A DNA stretch of 54,322 nucleotides from Streptococcus mitis SK597 (GTDB lineage Bacteria; Bacillota; Bacilli; Lactobacillales; Streptococcaceae), in NCBI RefSeq assembly GCF_000148545.1, contig NZ_AEDV01000090.1, positions 1 to 54,322 on the forward strand, read 5' to 3'. Positions 29,824-39,263 of this stretch are shown here, piece after piece; the stretch's first letter is position 1; every line of letters begins with the position of its first letter. Made by a program: the position numbers and the translations under genes. The notes below the pieces were generated by a model that made no database searches, was not told the origin of the DNA, and worked only from the letters and a program-made list of their open reading frames with translations.

Positions 29824-29994
29824 TTAAGGGGAAATAGTTGAAATCAGTTCTCTTAATAACCATTGAATACCATATAGTACATTTATCCCAAATATGATAT
29901 AGGCCGTATAAATCAAGTATTTCGATTTCTCCCGTCTCAAAGAATAGATCTTGTACAAGATAGATAAATTTAAAATAATAAATAACAGAGACAA
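29824..29994 (-). CDS. Micro-membrane protein A, copy 2
   Basis: A 56-residue protein, over 90% identical to copy 1 (differences such as GINVLYG for GANVVYG, and STISP for SNIST at the end). It begins at TTG 29994 with GGAGG 6 nt upstream. No ATG is available in frame, so a TTG start or no translation are the options. An 82-codon frame covering the same DNA is a shadow with no family likeness. Two membrane helices; function unknown. Confidence 0.55.
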   Translation of the reverse strand: MSLLFIILNLSILYKIYSLRREKSKYLIYTAYIIFGINVLYGIQWLLRELISTISP

Positions 29995-30049
29995 AATCTT
30001 CCTCCAAAAATCAATATTAAAAGTAGCCAGTCAGGCATATACCTCATAT

Positions 30050-30256
30050 TTATTTTCGATTCGAGATAACAAACTTATCAATAAATAGCAAGTGATATAA
30101 TGCAAGTGTAATTCCAAATAAGCACCCATGATAAGAGATTTCTTGATGGGTAAGGGGGAAAAGAGTATCATTACCCGCCAAGAGGCATGTCAAAATAACA
30201 AATAAAATCCAAAATAAATCCGTCCATTTATATTTTGAAAAATATTTTTTCCACAT
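30050..30256 (-). CDS. Micro-membrane protein B, copy 2
   Basis: A 68-residue protein with an amphipathic basic head (MWKKYFSKYKW), a first membrane helix (about 13-28), a short polar loop and a second helix (about 46-62). It ends FVISNRK. Ribosome site AAGG lies 7 nt upstream and the promoter at 30283-30311 is strong. The gene A copy follows after 55 bp. This is the intact version of the broken copy at 27840-28043. The function is not recognised. Confidence 0.65.
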   Translation of the reverse strand: MWKKYFSKYKWTDLFWILFVILTCLLAGNDTLFPLTHQEISYHGCLFGITLALYHLLFIDKFVISNRK

Positions 30257-30282
30257 AAAAACACCTTCTTTCCTATAATCAT

Positions 30283-30311
30283 ATTATAATACTTTATGTA
30301 AGCGAATACAA
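30283..30311 (-). promoter_or_regulatory. Promoter of micro-module copy 2
   Basis: Minus strand TTGTAT (30306-30311), a 17-nt spacer and TATAAT (30283-30288), the same as in copy 1. The stretch from here to 30436 holds no gene that I can support. Confidence 0.65.
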
Positions 30312-30436
30312 GAAATATGAGGTAAGCAACTACAAAGAAACATGAGGATGAAGACAGTAAAAACCAGCATTTAAAGCCTTCACTGTATCTAGGATTTCCC
30401 TATTTTTAGACAGAATTAACCAAAATCCACAGCATT

Positions 30437-30472
30437 CAAAAAAAGCGAATTTCAATCGAAACTCGCTTTTTT
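30437..30472 (-). terminator. Terminator of malQ-malP
   Basis: AAAAGCGA and TCGCTTTT, with an inner TTTC/GAAA, make a long stem with A/T tails on both sides, 30 bp after the malP stop codon. Confidence 0.8.
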
Positions 30473-30501
30473 ACAAAATGTATTAGTATAAATCTTGTAT
30501 C

Positions 30502-32760
30502 TTAGTTCAAGTGCCAGATATCTTCGTTATACTGAGCAATTGTACGGTCAGATGAGAAGAACCCTGCTTTAGAAATGTTAACAATGACTTTATCCAACCA
30601 TGCGTCACGGTCTTCGTAGTCAGCCAACATTTGTTCTTTAACCTTGATGTAGTCTTCCAAGTCAAGAAGAGTCATGAACCAGTCTTTGTTGATCAATTCA
30701 TTGTAAAGACGTTCCAAGCGTTCTTTGTTTCCAGCTGCAAGAACTGCATCGCTAACGATGAAGTCAACCAATGGTTTGATAGCTTTACGAGCGTAGAATT
30801 CGCTTGATTTGTAAGCTGCTTTTGCGTAAAGGTCGATAACAGTTTCTGAATCTTCACCGAAGATGTAGATGTTTTCGTCGCCAACCAACTCAGCGATTTC
30901 CACGTTAGCACCGTCCATAGTACCAAGAGTCAAAGCTCCGTTCAACATGAATTTCATGTTACCAGTACCTGAAGCTTCTTTAGAAGCAAGTGAGATTTGT
31001 TCTGAGATATCACATGCTGGGATAAGGAAGCTTGCTGCAGTAACGTTGTAGTTTTCAACCATAACTACTTGCAAGTGTGGAGCTACTGCTGGATCGTTAG
31101 CAATAACTTCTGACATGCAAAGAATCAAGTGGATGATGTCTTGAGCGATTGTGTAGGCTGGAGCTGCTTTACCACCAAAGAAGATTGTGATTGGACGAGC
31201 AGGGATGTTACCAGCTTTGATGTCAAGGTATTTATGAATCACATACAAAGCGTTCATTTGTTGGCGTTTGTACTCGTGAAGACGTTTGATTTGGATATCA
31301 AAGATAGAGTTTGGATTGATTTCCACACCTTGGTGTTCTTTCAAGTGACGAGCCAATTTACGTTTGTTGTGAGCCTTGATGCTTTCCAATTTTTCTTTGA
31401 CAGCTGCTTTATCTTCATAAGACAAGAGTTTTTCAAGCTCATCTGCTTCATGGTGCCAACCTTCTCCAATAATCTCATCCAAGTAGTGAGATAGTCTTGG
31501 GTTAGCATGCATGAGCCAACGACGGAAAGTGATACCGTTTGTTTTGTTGTTGAATTTTTCTGGGTAAAGGTCGTAGAAGGCTTTCAACTCAGAATTTTTC
31601 AAGATTTCAGTGTGAAGTGCTGCAACCCCGTTAACACTGTATCCGTAGTGGATATCCATGTGAGCCATGTGAACACGTCCGCTCTCATCGATAATTTGAA
31701 CAGCTGGATCTTTGTATTCTGCTTTCACACGACGATCTAATTCTTCGATGATTGGTACCAAGTGAGGAACCACTTCTTGCAAGAATTCAAGAGGCCATTT
31801 TTCAAGGGCTTCAGCAAGGATTGTGTGGTTAGTGTAGGCAGTCATGCTACGAACGATTGAGATTGCTTCGTCAAGCTCGATACCACGTGCAGTCAAAAGA
31901 CGGATCAATTCAGGAATAACCATTGATGGGTGAGTATCGTTGATTTGTACAACAGCGTAGTCAGCAAGGTCATGCAAGTTGCTTCCTTTTTCGATTGCTT
32001 CGTCGATGATCAATTGAGCACCGTTTGAAACCATGAAGTATTGTTGGAAGATACGGAGCAATTCACCTTGACGGTCACTATCATCTGGGTAAAGGAAGAG
32101 AGTCAAGTTGCGAGCGATATCTGTCTTGTCAAAGTTGATACCATCTTTAATAATAGAAGAATCAACTGAATCCAAGTCAAACAAACGCAAGCGGTTTTTA
32201 GTTGCTGTTTCATAACCAGTAACATCAATATCGTAAAGAGTTGATGTCAAAGTAAAGTCTGCAAATGGTACTTGGTAGCTACGGCTTGAGCGCACCAACC
32301 AGTTTTGCTCTGTCAACCATGCATTTGGAATTGTTTCTTGTTGGTTGTTTTTAAGAACTTGTTGGAAAAGACCAAAGTGGTAGTTAAGACCAACACCGTC
32401 ACCATTCAAACCAAGAGTCGCAATTGAGTCGATAAAGCAGGCAGCCAAACGTCCCAAACCACCATTACCAAGAGATGGTTCCAATTCAACTTCTTCAACT
32501 TCGATCAAGTCTTTACCTGCAGCAGCAAGTTCTTTTTTGACATCGTCGTAAAGACCAAGGTTGATCAAGTTGTTTGACAAGAGTTTACCAATCAAGAACT
32601 CAGCTGAGATATAGTAAACTTTCTTTTTACCAGTGTTAACTGGTTTTTGACTGCTTGCAAGCTTGCTGTAGTTAAGAAGAGCAAGGTAAAGCTCTTCATT
32701 GCTACATTCTGCAATGGTTTTATTGTAACGATTTTGTACAAATTCTTGTAGTGATAACAT
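30502..32760 (-). CDS. malP: Maltodextrin/glycogen phosphorylase
   Basis: A 752-residue PLP enzyme that releases glucose-1-phosphate from maltodextrins. The PLP lysine is in [11 protein letters not shown] and the phosphate loop near [23 protein letters not shown] is also typical. It starts 25 bp after malQ and shares its promoter, so both are induced together. Its glucose-1-phosphate can go to glycolysis or, through GalU, to UDP-glucose. The codon choice (high use of preferred codons) suggests high expression. Confidence 0.96.
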   Translation of the reverse strand: MLSLQEFVQNRYNKTIAECSNEELYLALLNYSKLASSQKPVNTGKKKVYYISAEFLIGKLLSNNLINLGLYDDVKKELAAAGKDLIEVEEVELEPSLGNGGLGRLAACFIDSIATLGLNGDGVGLNYHFGLFQQVLKNNQQETIPNAWLTEQNWLVRSSRSYQVPFADFTLTSTLYDIDVTGYETATKNRLRLFDLDSVDSSIIKDGINFDKTDIARNLTLFLYPDDSDRQGELLRIFQQYFMVSNGAQLIIDEAIEKGSNLHDLADYAVVQINDTHPSMVIPELIRLLTARGIELDEAISIVRSMTAYTNHTILAEALEKWPLEFLQEVVPHLVPIIEELDRRVKAEYKDPAVQIIDESGRVHMAHMDIHYGYSVNGVAALHTEILKNSELKAFYDLYPEKFNNKTNGITFRRWLMHANPRLSHYLDEIIGEGWHHEADELEKLLSYEDKAAVKEKLESIKAHNKRKLARHLKEHQGVEINPNSIFDIQIKRLHEYKRQQMNALYVIHKYLDIKAGNIPARPITIFFGGKAAPAYTIAQDIIHLILCMSEVIANDPAVAPHLQVVMVENYNVTAASFLIPACDISEQISLASKEASGTGNMKFMLNGALTLGTMDGANVEIAELVGDENIYIFGEDSETVIDLYAKAAYKSSEFYARKAIKPLVDFIVSDAVLAAGNKERLERLYNELINKDWFMTLLDLEDYIKVKEQMLADYEDRDAWLDKVIVNISKAGFFSSDRTIAQYNEDIWHLN

Positions 32761-32785
32761 GTTTAAGGTGTCTCCTGATATTGTA

Positions 32786-34303
32786 TTATTTCTTTAATTC
32801 TACCAAATTTTCATTAATTCGTCGATAGATTGTTGTCAAGTCAAGCAAGCCTTCCTCGACAGCTGGTGTCAATTGATCTTCAGTCATACGCCAAGACCAG
32901 TTTCCACCAAGAGTAGATGGGAAGTTCATACGAGCTGCCTCATCCAATTCTAGCAAATCTTGCATAGTTGCAATTGCCATGAAGCTAACTGATGAAAAGA
33001 CTGTACGAAGCATAGCGTGTGGAACTGTTTCGTATTCTTTACGGTTAGTGTAGCGAGCCATGTACTCACGAGTCGCATCATCAATCTCGTTACGGTACCA
33101 ACCAAGGACCGTGTTGTTATCGTGAGTTCCTGTGTACATAACTGAGTTAGCAGGTGCCAAATGTGGGCTATCGATACTTTCGTCTTCTGGATTGAAAGCA
33201 AATTGAAGAATCTTCATTCCTGGGAAGCCAGTACGTTCACGCAATTCGATAACTTCGTCTGTCATGAAACCAAGGTCTTCTGCGATGATGTTTAGCTCAC
33301 CAAGTTCTTCCTTAACGGCTGCAAAAAGCTTGTATCCTGGACCTTTCACCCACTCACCAGGTGCTGCTGTATCAGAACCAGCAGGGATTTCCCAGTAAGA
33401 TTCGAAACCACGGAAGTGGTCGATACGAACGATGTCGTAGATTTTGAAGCTTTCACGCAAGCGTTCAATCCACCATTTGTAGCCGTCTTTGTCCATTGCT
33501 TTCCAGTCATAGATTGGGTTACCCCAAAGCTGACCAGTTGCAGAAAATTCATCTGGTGGGCATCCTGCGATGCAAGTCGCCTTACCGTTGACATCTGTCT
33601 TGAAGAGGTGTGGATTTGCCCACATATCGCTTGAATCTTCCGCTACGTAGATTGGCATGTCCCCAACGATTTCGATATGGTTGTCGTTAGCATAAGCTTT
33701 CAATTTCAACCATTGTTGGAAGAAGAAGTACTGAGTCACACGGTGGTAAACCAACTTGTCTGCTAATTGCTCACGGTAGCTTTCAAGTGCTGAAGCTTTA
33801 CGAGCACGAGCATCTGCATCTGGCCATTCTGTCCAAGCAAGATTTTCAAAATGCTCTTTGATAGCCATATACTCAGCAAAGAGCTCAAGCCATGATTGGT
33901 TGTCTTGAGCAAATTTCTCAAAATCTTTAACATCTCCGACTTCAAAGAAACGTTTCACCGCTTTTTCTAAAAGAGGACGACGTGCATAGTAGATTTTAGC
34001 ATAGTCAACTTCAGACGCATCGCTACCAAAGTCAACTCCCTCAAGGTCACTTGCTTCCAACAAACCTTGCTCCACCAAGATATCCAAATCAATAAAATGA
34101 GTGTTTCCTGCGAAAGCTGAGAAAGACTGGTAAGGAGAATCTCCGTAACTAGTTGTTCCTAATGGAAGGATTTGCCAGTAACGTTGTTTTGTGCGAACCA
34201 AGAAATCAACGAAGTCGTAAGCACTTTGACCAAATGATCCGATTCCGTAGGCTCCTGGGAGAGAAGAGATGTGCATCAACACACCACTTTGACGTTTTTT
34301 CAT
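32786..34303 (-). CDS. malQ: 4-alpha-glucanotransferase (amylomaltase)
   Basis: A 505-residue GH77 enzyme that transfers glucan chains between maltodextrins and frees glucose, so short imported oligosaccharides become long enough for MalP. The GH77 acid residues are seen in [10 protein letters not shown] (nucleophile Asp), IIAEDLG (acid/base Glu) and YTGTHDNNT. The start MKKRQSG follows GAGGTG. In pneumococcus it is called malM. The promoter (34370-34398) and a perfect operator lie upstream. Confidence 0.96.
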   Translation of the reverse strand: MKKRQSGVLMHISSLPGAYGIGSFGQSAYDFVDFLVRTKQRYWQILPLGTTSYGDSPYQSFSAFAGNTHFIDLDILVEQGLLEASDLEGVDFGSDASEVDYAKIYYARRPLLEKAVKRFFEVGDVKDFEKFAQDNQSWLELFAEYMAIKEHFENLAWTEWPDADARARKASALESYREQLADKLVYHRVTQYFFFQQWLKLKAYANDNHIEIVGDMPIYVAEDSSDMWANPHLFKTDVNGKATCIAGCPPDEFSATGQLWGNPIYDWKAMDKDGYKWWIERLRESFKIYDIVRIDHFRGFESYWEIPAGSDTAAPGEWVKGPGYKLFAAVKEELGELNIIAEDLGFMTDEVIELRERTGFPGMKILQFAFNPEDESIDSPHLAPANSVMYTGTHDNNTVLGWYRNEIDDATREYMARYTNRKEYETVPHAMLRTVFSSVSFMAIATMQDLLELDEAARMNFPSTLGGNWSWRMTEDQLTPAVEEGLLDLTTIYRRINENLVELKK

Positions 34304-34347
34304 AAACAACACCTCGTGTATTTGTAGTTTAAATTTTCATTTTTGGG

Positions 34348-34361
34348 CGCAAACGTTTGCG
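34348..34361. promoter_or_regulatory. MalR operator before malQ
   Basis: CGCAAACGTTTGCG is a perfect 14-bp palindrome of the LacI-family type. It lies just downstream of the malQ -10 element, over the expected transcription start, where a bound repressor would block RNA polymerase. MalR encoded at 39264-40250 is the obvious ligand. Confidence 0.75.
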
Positions 34362-34369
34362 TTAAGATA

Positions 34370-34398
34370 AGTATACTTTATTTTTGGAATAATTGCAA
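34370..34398 (-). promoter_or_regulatory. Promoter of malQ-malP
   Basis: Minus strand TTGCAA (34393-34398), a 17-nt spacer, TATACT (34370-34375). The -35 box is embedded in a TGCAAGCGGTTTTA sequence (34394-34407) that fits a CcpA cre in all but one of its fixed positions. Confidence 0.75.
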
Positions 34399-34565
34399 GC
34401 GGTTTTAAAAAAAACTTTTTGATTATTTTTTTAAAAAAACTTGTCCTTCTTTATGTATACATATACATTTTTCTTTTCTATTTACAAAACCTTCTTCAAC
34501 TACAAATAGAAGGCTCAACTTAGCCTAGTTTTGGTCTAGAGCAATTTATTTTTTGTTCAAAATCT

Positions 34566-34653
34566 AGGCAATCGTTTCCCTAAATAATTTCAGTAAAATC
34601 ATGAAAATATATTTTCTAAATTTTCTTCTATTATAAGCAAATAAAACGCTTAC
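34566..34653. promoter_or_regulatory. Further operator-like half sites between malQ and malX
   Basis: The 487-bp divergent region has two more weak sites: GGCAATCGTTTCCC (about 34567-34580) and AAACGCTTACC (about 34643-34653), each resembling half of the MalR/CcpA site. They could help DNA looping between the two promoters. This is inference from sequence likeness; the rest of the region is AT-rich with no gene. Confidence 0.25.
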
Positions 34654-34693
34654 CCTTTCCGTGAAATTTTTTTAAAATTTTTACAAAAAACAC

Positions 34694-34722
34694 TTGCAAC
34701 CGTTTTCTATTTGTGCTATACT
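34694..34722 (+). promoter_or_regulatory. Promoter of malX-malC-malD with a cre over the -35
   Basis: TTGCAA (34694-34699), a 17-nt spacer, TATACT (34717-34722): the same hexamers as the malQ promoter. TGCAACCGTTTTCT (34695-34708) matches the cre consensus except for the last base, so catabolite repression at this promoter is likely. Confidence 0.75.
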
Positions 34723-34733
34723 AGTCCCATAAA

Positions 34734-34752
34734 GGAAAACGTTTGCGTTTCC
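34734..34752. promoter_or_regulatory. MalR operator before malX
   Basis: GGAAAACGTTTGCGTTTCC has AAACGTTTGCG at its core and GGAAA/TTTCC flanks. It starts 12 bp after the -10 box, so it covers the early transcribed region, mirroring the arrangement at malQ. Confidence 0.7.
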
Positions 34753-34790
34753 TCATTATAAAATTTGTTATTCTTTAGGAGGAATACACT

Positions 34791-36062
34791 ATGTCATCTA
34801 AATTCATGAAGAGCGCTGCTGTGCTTGGAACTGCTACACTTGCTAGCTTGCTTTTGGTAGCTTGCGGAAGCAAAACTGCTGATAAACCTGCTGATTCTGG
34901 TTCATCTGAAGCGAAAGAAATCACTCTTTACGTTGAGGACCAATACAAAGCTTATGCTGAAACAGTAGCTAAAGCTTATAAAGAACAATCAGGAACAACA
35001 GTTAACATCAAATCTGGTGACCAAATGGGTGGGCTTGACAAACTTTCTCTTGACAACCAATCAGGTCAAGCTCCTGACGTTATGATGGCTCCATACGACC
35101 GTGTAGGTAGCCTTGGTACTGACGGACAACTTTCAGAAGTGAAATTGAGCGACGGTGCTAAAACAGATGATAAAACTAAATCTCTTGTAACAGCTGCTGA
35201 CGGTAAAGTTTACGGTGCTCCTGCCGTTATCGAGTCACTTGTTATGTACTACAACAAAGACTTGGTAAAAGAAGCTCCAAAAACATTTGCTGACTTGGAA
35301 AACCTTGCTAAAGATAGCAAATACGCCTTCGCTGGAGAAGATGGAAAAACTTCTGCTTTCCTAGCTGACTGGACAAACTTCTACTTTGCATACGGACTTC
35401 TTGCTGGTAACGGCGGTTACGTATTCGGACAAAACGGTAAAGACGCTAAAGACATCGGTCTTGCAAACGACGGCGCTATCAAAGGTGTAGAATACGCTAA
35501 AACTTGGTATGAAAAATGGCCTAAAGGTATGCAAGATACTGAAGGAGCTGGAAACCTAATCCAAACTCAATTCCAAGAAGGTAAAACAGCTGCTATCATC
35601 GATGGACCTTGGAAAGCTCAAGCCTTCAAAGACGCTAAAGTAAACTACGGTGTTGCAACTATCCCAACTCTTCCAAACGGAAAAGACTACGCAGCATTTG
35701 GTGGTGGTAAAGCTTGGATCATCCCATCAAGCACTAAGAACCTTGAAGCTGCTCAAAAATTTGTAGACTTCCTTGTTTCAACTGAACAACAAAAAGCCTT
35801 CTACGATAAAACTAATGAAATCCCAGCTAACACTGAGGCTCGTTCATACGCTGAAGGTAAAAACGATGAGTTGACAACAGCTGTTATCAAACAGTTCAAG
35901 AACGCTCAACCAATGCCAAACATCTCTCAAATGTCAGCTGTTTGGGACCCAGCTAAAACAATGTTGTTTGAAGCTGTAAGTGGTAAGAAAGATGCTAAAA
36001 CAGCTGCTAACGATGCTGTAACATTGATCAAAGAAACAATCAAACAAAAATTTGGTGAATAA
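34791..36062 (+). CDS. malX: Maltodextrin-binding lipoprotein MalX
   Basis: A 423-residue extracellular solute-binding protein. The signal peptide ends in the lipobox LLVAC with lipidated Cys25, and the mature part is a MalE-type fold (KEITLYVEDQYKAYAET, MMAPYDRVGSL, AKTWYEKWPKGM). It delivers maltodextrins to MalC/MalD. No ATPase gene is in the cluster, so a shared MsmK-type ATPase elsewhere is needed, as known in streptococci. Codon use is strongly biased, fitting very high expression. Confidence 0.96.
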   Translation: MSSKFMKSAAVLGTATLASLLLVACGSKTADKPADSGSSEAKEITLYVEDQYKAYAETVAKAYKEQSGTTVNIKSGDQMGGLDKLSLDNQSGQAPDVMMAPYDRVGSLGTDGQLSEVKLSDGAKTDDKTKSLVTAADGKVYGAPAVIESLVMYYNKDLVKEAPKTFADLENLAKDSKYAFAGEDGKTSAFLADWTNFYFAYGLLAGNGGYVFGQNGKDAKDIGLANDGAIKGVEYAKTWYEKWPKGMQDTEGAGNLIQTQFQEGKTAAIIDGPWKAQAFKDAKVNYGVATIPTLPNGKDYAAFGGGKAWIIPSSTKNLEAAQKFVDFLVSTEQQKAFYDKTNEIPANTEARSYAEGKNDELTTAVIKQFKNAQPMPNISQMSAVWDPAKTMLFEAVSGKKDAKTAANDAVTLIKETIKQKFGE

Positions 36063-36064
36063 AA

Positions 36065-36108
36065 AATTTGTTCAAGGGGGGTGGAAATCAAATCCCCCTT
36101 TGAATTTA
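36065..36108 (+). other. Intercistronic hairpin between malX and malC
   Basis: TTCAAGGGGG and CCCCCTTTGAA pair strongly around a 13-nt loop, with AAATT/AATTT beneath. There is no T-tract. Such stems after a binding-protein gene usually protect the upstream message, giving more MalX than MalC/D. Confidence 0.65.
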
Positions 36109-36171
36109 TCAACAAAAACACAAATAGTTTAGGTTTTATCTAGAAACCAGTATCCTATGAAAGGAGTTATT

Positions 36172-37464
36172 ATGGAAAAGCAACAACCTAGCAAAGCAGC
36201 CCTGCTGTCTATCATTCCTGGGTTAGGACAGATTTACAATAAACAAAAAGCCAAAGGTTTTATCTTCCTTGGTGTAACCATCGTATTTGTCCTTTATTTC
36301 CTAGCACTTGCAGCCCCTGAATTGAGCAATCTTATCACTCTTGGTGACAAGCCAGGTCGTGACAATTCCCTCTTTATGCTGATTCGTGGTGCCTTCCATT
36401 TAATCTTTGTAGTCGTTTATGTACTCTTTTATTTCTCAAATATTAAAGATGCACATACAACTGCTAAACACATTAACAATGGTATTCCAGTAGCACTTAC
36501 CTTTAAAGAAATGATCAAAGGAATCTATGAAAATGGCTTCCCTTACCTCTTGATCATTCCATCTTATATTGCAATGACTTTTGCGATTATCTTCCCAGTT
36601 ATCGTAACCTTGATGATTGCCTTTACCAACTACGACTTCCAACACTTGCCACCAAACAAATTGTTGGATTGGGTTGGTTTGACCAACTTTACGAACATCT
36701 GGAGTTTGAGTACCTTCCGTTCTGCCTTCGGTGCCGTTCTTTCTTGGACTATCATCTGGGCTTTGGCTGCCTCAACTTTACAAATCGTAATCGGTATCTT
36801 CACAGCTATCATTGCTAACCAACCATTTATCAAAGGAAAACGTATCTTTGGTGTTATTTTCCTTCTTCCTTGGGCTGTCCCAGCCTTCATCACTATCTTG
36901 ACATTTTCAAACATGTTTAACGATAGTGTCGGAGCCATCAACACTCAAGTCTTGCCAATCTTGGCTAAATTCCTTCCTTTCCTTGATGGTGCTCTTATTC
37001 CTTGGAAAACAGATCCAACTTGGACAAAAATTGCCTTGATTATGATGCAAGGTTGGCTTGGATTCCCATATATCTACGTTTTAACTTTGGGTATCTTGCA
37101 ATCTATTCCTAACGACCTTTACGAAGCAGCTTATATTGACGGTGCCAATGCTTGGCAAAAATTCCGCAACATCACTTTCCCAATGATCTTGGCCGTTGCG
37201 GCACCTACTTTGATCAGCCAATACACCTTCAACTTTAACAACTTCTCTATCATGTACCTCTTCAATGGTGGAGGACCTGGTAGTGTCGGAGGTGGAGCTG
37301 GTTCAACCGATATCTTGATCTCATGGATCTACCGTTTGACAACAGGTACATCTCCTCAATACTCAATGGCGGCAGCTGTTACCTTGATTATTTCTATCAT
37401 TGTCATCTCAATCTCTATGATCGCATTCAAGAAACTACACGCATTTGATATGGAGGATGTCTAA
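36172..37464 (+). CDS. malC: Maltodextrin ABC permease MalC
   Basis: A 430-residue MalF-type membrane protein with about eight helices and a longer N-terminal part. The ATPase contact loop (EAA motif) is [20 protein letters not shown] near residue 325. The start MEKQQPS follows AAGGAG; the earlier ATG in frame adds five residues with a poorer site. It overlaps the transcription unit of malX and is one base from malD. Confidence 0.95.
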   Translation: MEKQQPSKAALLSIIPGLGQIYNKQKAKGFIFLGVTIVFVLYFLALAAPELSNLITLGDKPGRDNSLFMLIRGAFHLIFVVVYVLFYFSNIKDAHTTAKHINNGIPVALTFKEMIKGIYENGFPYLLIIPSYIAMTFAIIFPVIVTLMIAFTNYDFQHLPPNKLLDWVGLTNFTNIWSLSTFRSAFGAVLSWTIIWALAASTLQIVIGIFTAIIANQPFIKGKRIFGVIFLLPWAVPAFITILTFSNMFNDSVGAINTQVLPILAKFLPFLDGALIPWKTDPTWTKIALIMMQGWLGFPYIYVLTLGILQSIPNDLYEAAYIDGANAWQKFRNITFPMILAVAAPTLISQYTFNFNNFSIMYLFNGGGPGSVGGGAGSTDILISWIYRLTTGTSPQYSMAAAVTLIISIIVISISMIAFKKLHAFDMEDV

Positions 37465-37465
37465 G

Positions 37466-38308
37466 ATGAATAACTCAATTAAACTCAAACGTAGACTGAC
37501 TCAAACCCTTACTTACCTCTACTTAATTGGCCTATCAATCGTGATTATCTATCCACTTTTGATTACCATCATGTCAGCCTTTAAAGCAGGTAACGTCTCA
37601 GCCTTTAAACTAGATACTAATATCGACCTCAATTTTGATAACTTTAAAGGCCTCTTCACTGAAACCTTGTACGGTACTTGGTACCTCAATACTTTGATTA
37701 TCGCCTTGATTACCATGGTTGTTCAAACAAGTATTATCGTACTTGCTGGTTATGCCTACAGCCGTTACAACTTCTTGGCTCGTAAACAAAGTTTGGTCTT
37801 CTTCTTGATTATCCAAATGGTGCCAACCATGGCCGCTTTGACAGCCTTCTTCGTTATGGCGCTTATGTTGAACGCCCTTAACCACAGCTGGTTCCTCATC
37901 TTCCTCTACGTTGGTGGAGGTATCCCGATGAATGCTTGGCTCATGAAAGGCTACTTCGATACAGTGCCAATGTCTCTAGACGAATCTGCAAAACTAGACG
38001 GCGCAGGACACTTCCGCCGCTTCTGGCAAATTGTTCTTCCACTTGTTCGCCCAATGGTTGCCGTACAAGCTCTCTGGGCCTTCATGGGACCTTTCGGGGA
38101 CTACATCCTATCTAGTTTCTTGCTTCGTGAGAAAGAATACTTTACTGTTGCCGTAGGTCTCCAAACCTTCGTTAGCAATGTGAAAAACATGAAGATCGCC
38201 TACTTCTCAGCAGGTGCTATCCTCATCGCCCTTCCAATCTGTATTCTCTTCTTCTTCCTACAAAAGAACTTTGTTTCAGGACTTACAAGTGGTGGCGACA
38301 AGGGATAA
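37466..38308 (+). CDS. malD: Maltodextrin ABC permease MalD
   Basis: A 280-residue MalG-type permease with six helices and the EAA loop [21 protein letters not shown]. It begins 1 nt after malC (start MNNSIKL, preceded by GGAGG inside the end of malC). It ends [12 protein letters not shown], typical of MalG proteins. With MalC it forms the membrane channel for maltodextrin import. Confidence 0.95.
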   Translation: MNNSIKLKRRLTQTLTYLYLIGLSIVIIYPLLITIMSAFKAGNVSAFKLDTNIDLNFDNFKGLFTETLYGTWYLNTLIIALITMVVQTSIIVLAGYAYSRYNFLARKQSLVFFLIIQMVPTMAALTAFFVMALMLNALNHSWFLIFLYVGGGIPMNAWLMKGYFDTVPMSLDESAKLDGAGHFRRFWQIVLPLVRPMVAVQALWAFMGPFGDYILSSFLLREKEYFTVAVGLQTFVSNVKNMKIAYFSAGAILIALPICILFFFLQKNFVSGLTSGGDKG

Positions 38309-38328
38309 TATATCCCCGCCACCCTTTT
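38291..38328 (+). terminator. Terminator of malX-malC-malD, overlapping the malD end
   Basis: GGTGGCG (inside the last malD codons) pairs with CGCCACC, with an inner GGGATA/TATCCC, followed by CTTTTT. The stop codon lies in the stem. Confidence 0.75.
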
Positions 38329-38387
38329 TCATTTTAAAACTTGTTACTGTAAAAATATCCTTGTAGCAAGCAATTTTTCTCCTAGAC

Positions 38388-38416
38388 TTGAAATAAAGCG
38401 CATTTCTCTATATAAT
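38388..38416 (+). promoter_or_regulatory. Promoter of malA-malR
   Basis: TTGAAA (38388-38393), a 17-nt spacer, TATAAT (38411-38416). No clear MalR palindrome overlaps it, so malR may be expressed without tight autoregulation. Confidence 0.7.
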
Positions 38417-38453
38417 AATACTCATATAGAAAACACCTTTTAGAAAGATACCT

Positions 38454-39254
38454 ATGCTTCCATATCCATTTTCCTATTTTTCAAGTATTTGGGGATTTCG
38501 TAAGCCCCTGTCCAAACGTTTCGGACTCAACTGGTTCCAACTACTCTTTACCAGTATCTTCCTTATCAGCTTGTCTATGGTACCCATTGCCATTCAAAAC
38601 AGCTCGCAGGAGACTTATCCGCTAGAAACCTTTATCGATAATGTCTATGAACCATTGACAGATGAGGTTGTCCAGGATCTCTCTGAGCATGCTGCAATTG
38701 TTGATGGTAAATTAACTTATACAGGAACAGCTAGTCAAGCCCCTTCTATTGTGATTGGTCCAAGTCAAAGCAAGGAATTACCTAAGGACTTGCAACTGCA
38801 TTTCGATACGAATGAGCTCGTCATCAGCAAGGAAAGTAAAGAACTGACCCGTGTCTCTTACCGAGCCATTCAGACTGAGAGTTTCAAAAGCAAAGACAGC
38901 TTAACCCAAGCAATTTCTAAAGACTGGTACCAACAGAATCGTGTCTATATCAGTCTCTTCCTAGTTCTCGGTGCCAGCTTCCTCTTTGGTTTGAATTTCT
39001 TTATCATCTCTCTAGGGGCTAGTCTTCTCCTTTATATCACTAAGAAATCACGCCTCTTTTCATTTAAAACCTTTAAAGAGTGCTACCATTTTATCTTGAA
39101 CTGTTTAGGATTACCAACTCTGATTACGCTTATTTTGGGATTATTTGGCCAAAATATGTCAAACCTCATCACTATACAAAACATTCTTTTTGTCCTTTAT
39201 CTGGTCACTATCTTTTATAAAACGCATTTCCGTGATCCAGATTACCATAAATAG
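38454..39254 (+). CDS. malA: MalA, DUF1189 membrane protein
   Basis: A 266-residue protein with one N-terminal membrane helix (about 30-48), an extracytoplasmic domain of about 120 residues ([19 protein letters not shown]...), and three to four C-terminal helices. This is the DUF1189 layout. It sits 9 bp before malR and its place in the maltodextrin locus is conserved in pneumococcus, but its biochemical role is not established as far as I know. Confidence 0.85.
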   Translation: MLPYPFSYFSSIWGFRKPLSKRFGLNWFQLLFTSIFLISLSMVPIAIQNSSQETYPLETFIDNVYEPLTDEVVQDLSEHAAIVDGKLTYTGTASQAPSIVIGPSQSKELPKDLQLHFDTNELVISKESKELTRVSYRAIQTESFKSKDSLTQAISKDWYQQNRVYISLFLVLGASFLFGLNFFIISLGASLLLYITKKSRLFSFKTFKECYHFILNCLGLPTLITLILGLFGQNMSNLITIQNILFVLYLVTIFYKTHFRDPDYHK

Positions 39255-39263
39255 GAGATTTTT

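Larger units (their letters stand above)
29781..30311. repeat. Second copy of the micro-membrane-protein module
   Basis: From the IS edge to the promoter at 30311 the sequence is a diverged repeat of 27570-28103: same gene order (promoter, B, A, terminator arm), with near-identical stretches inside gene A and more change in gene B and in the intergenic parts. The IS lies between the copies and has cut into the terminator region of this one. Confidence 0.8.

Noticed and set aside
29759-30007. 82-codon open frame on the minus strand over micro-module copy 2
   Set aside because: It is out of frame with the conserved gene A paralogue, has no ribosome site, and runs into the IS end.
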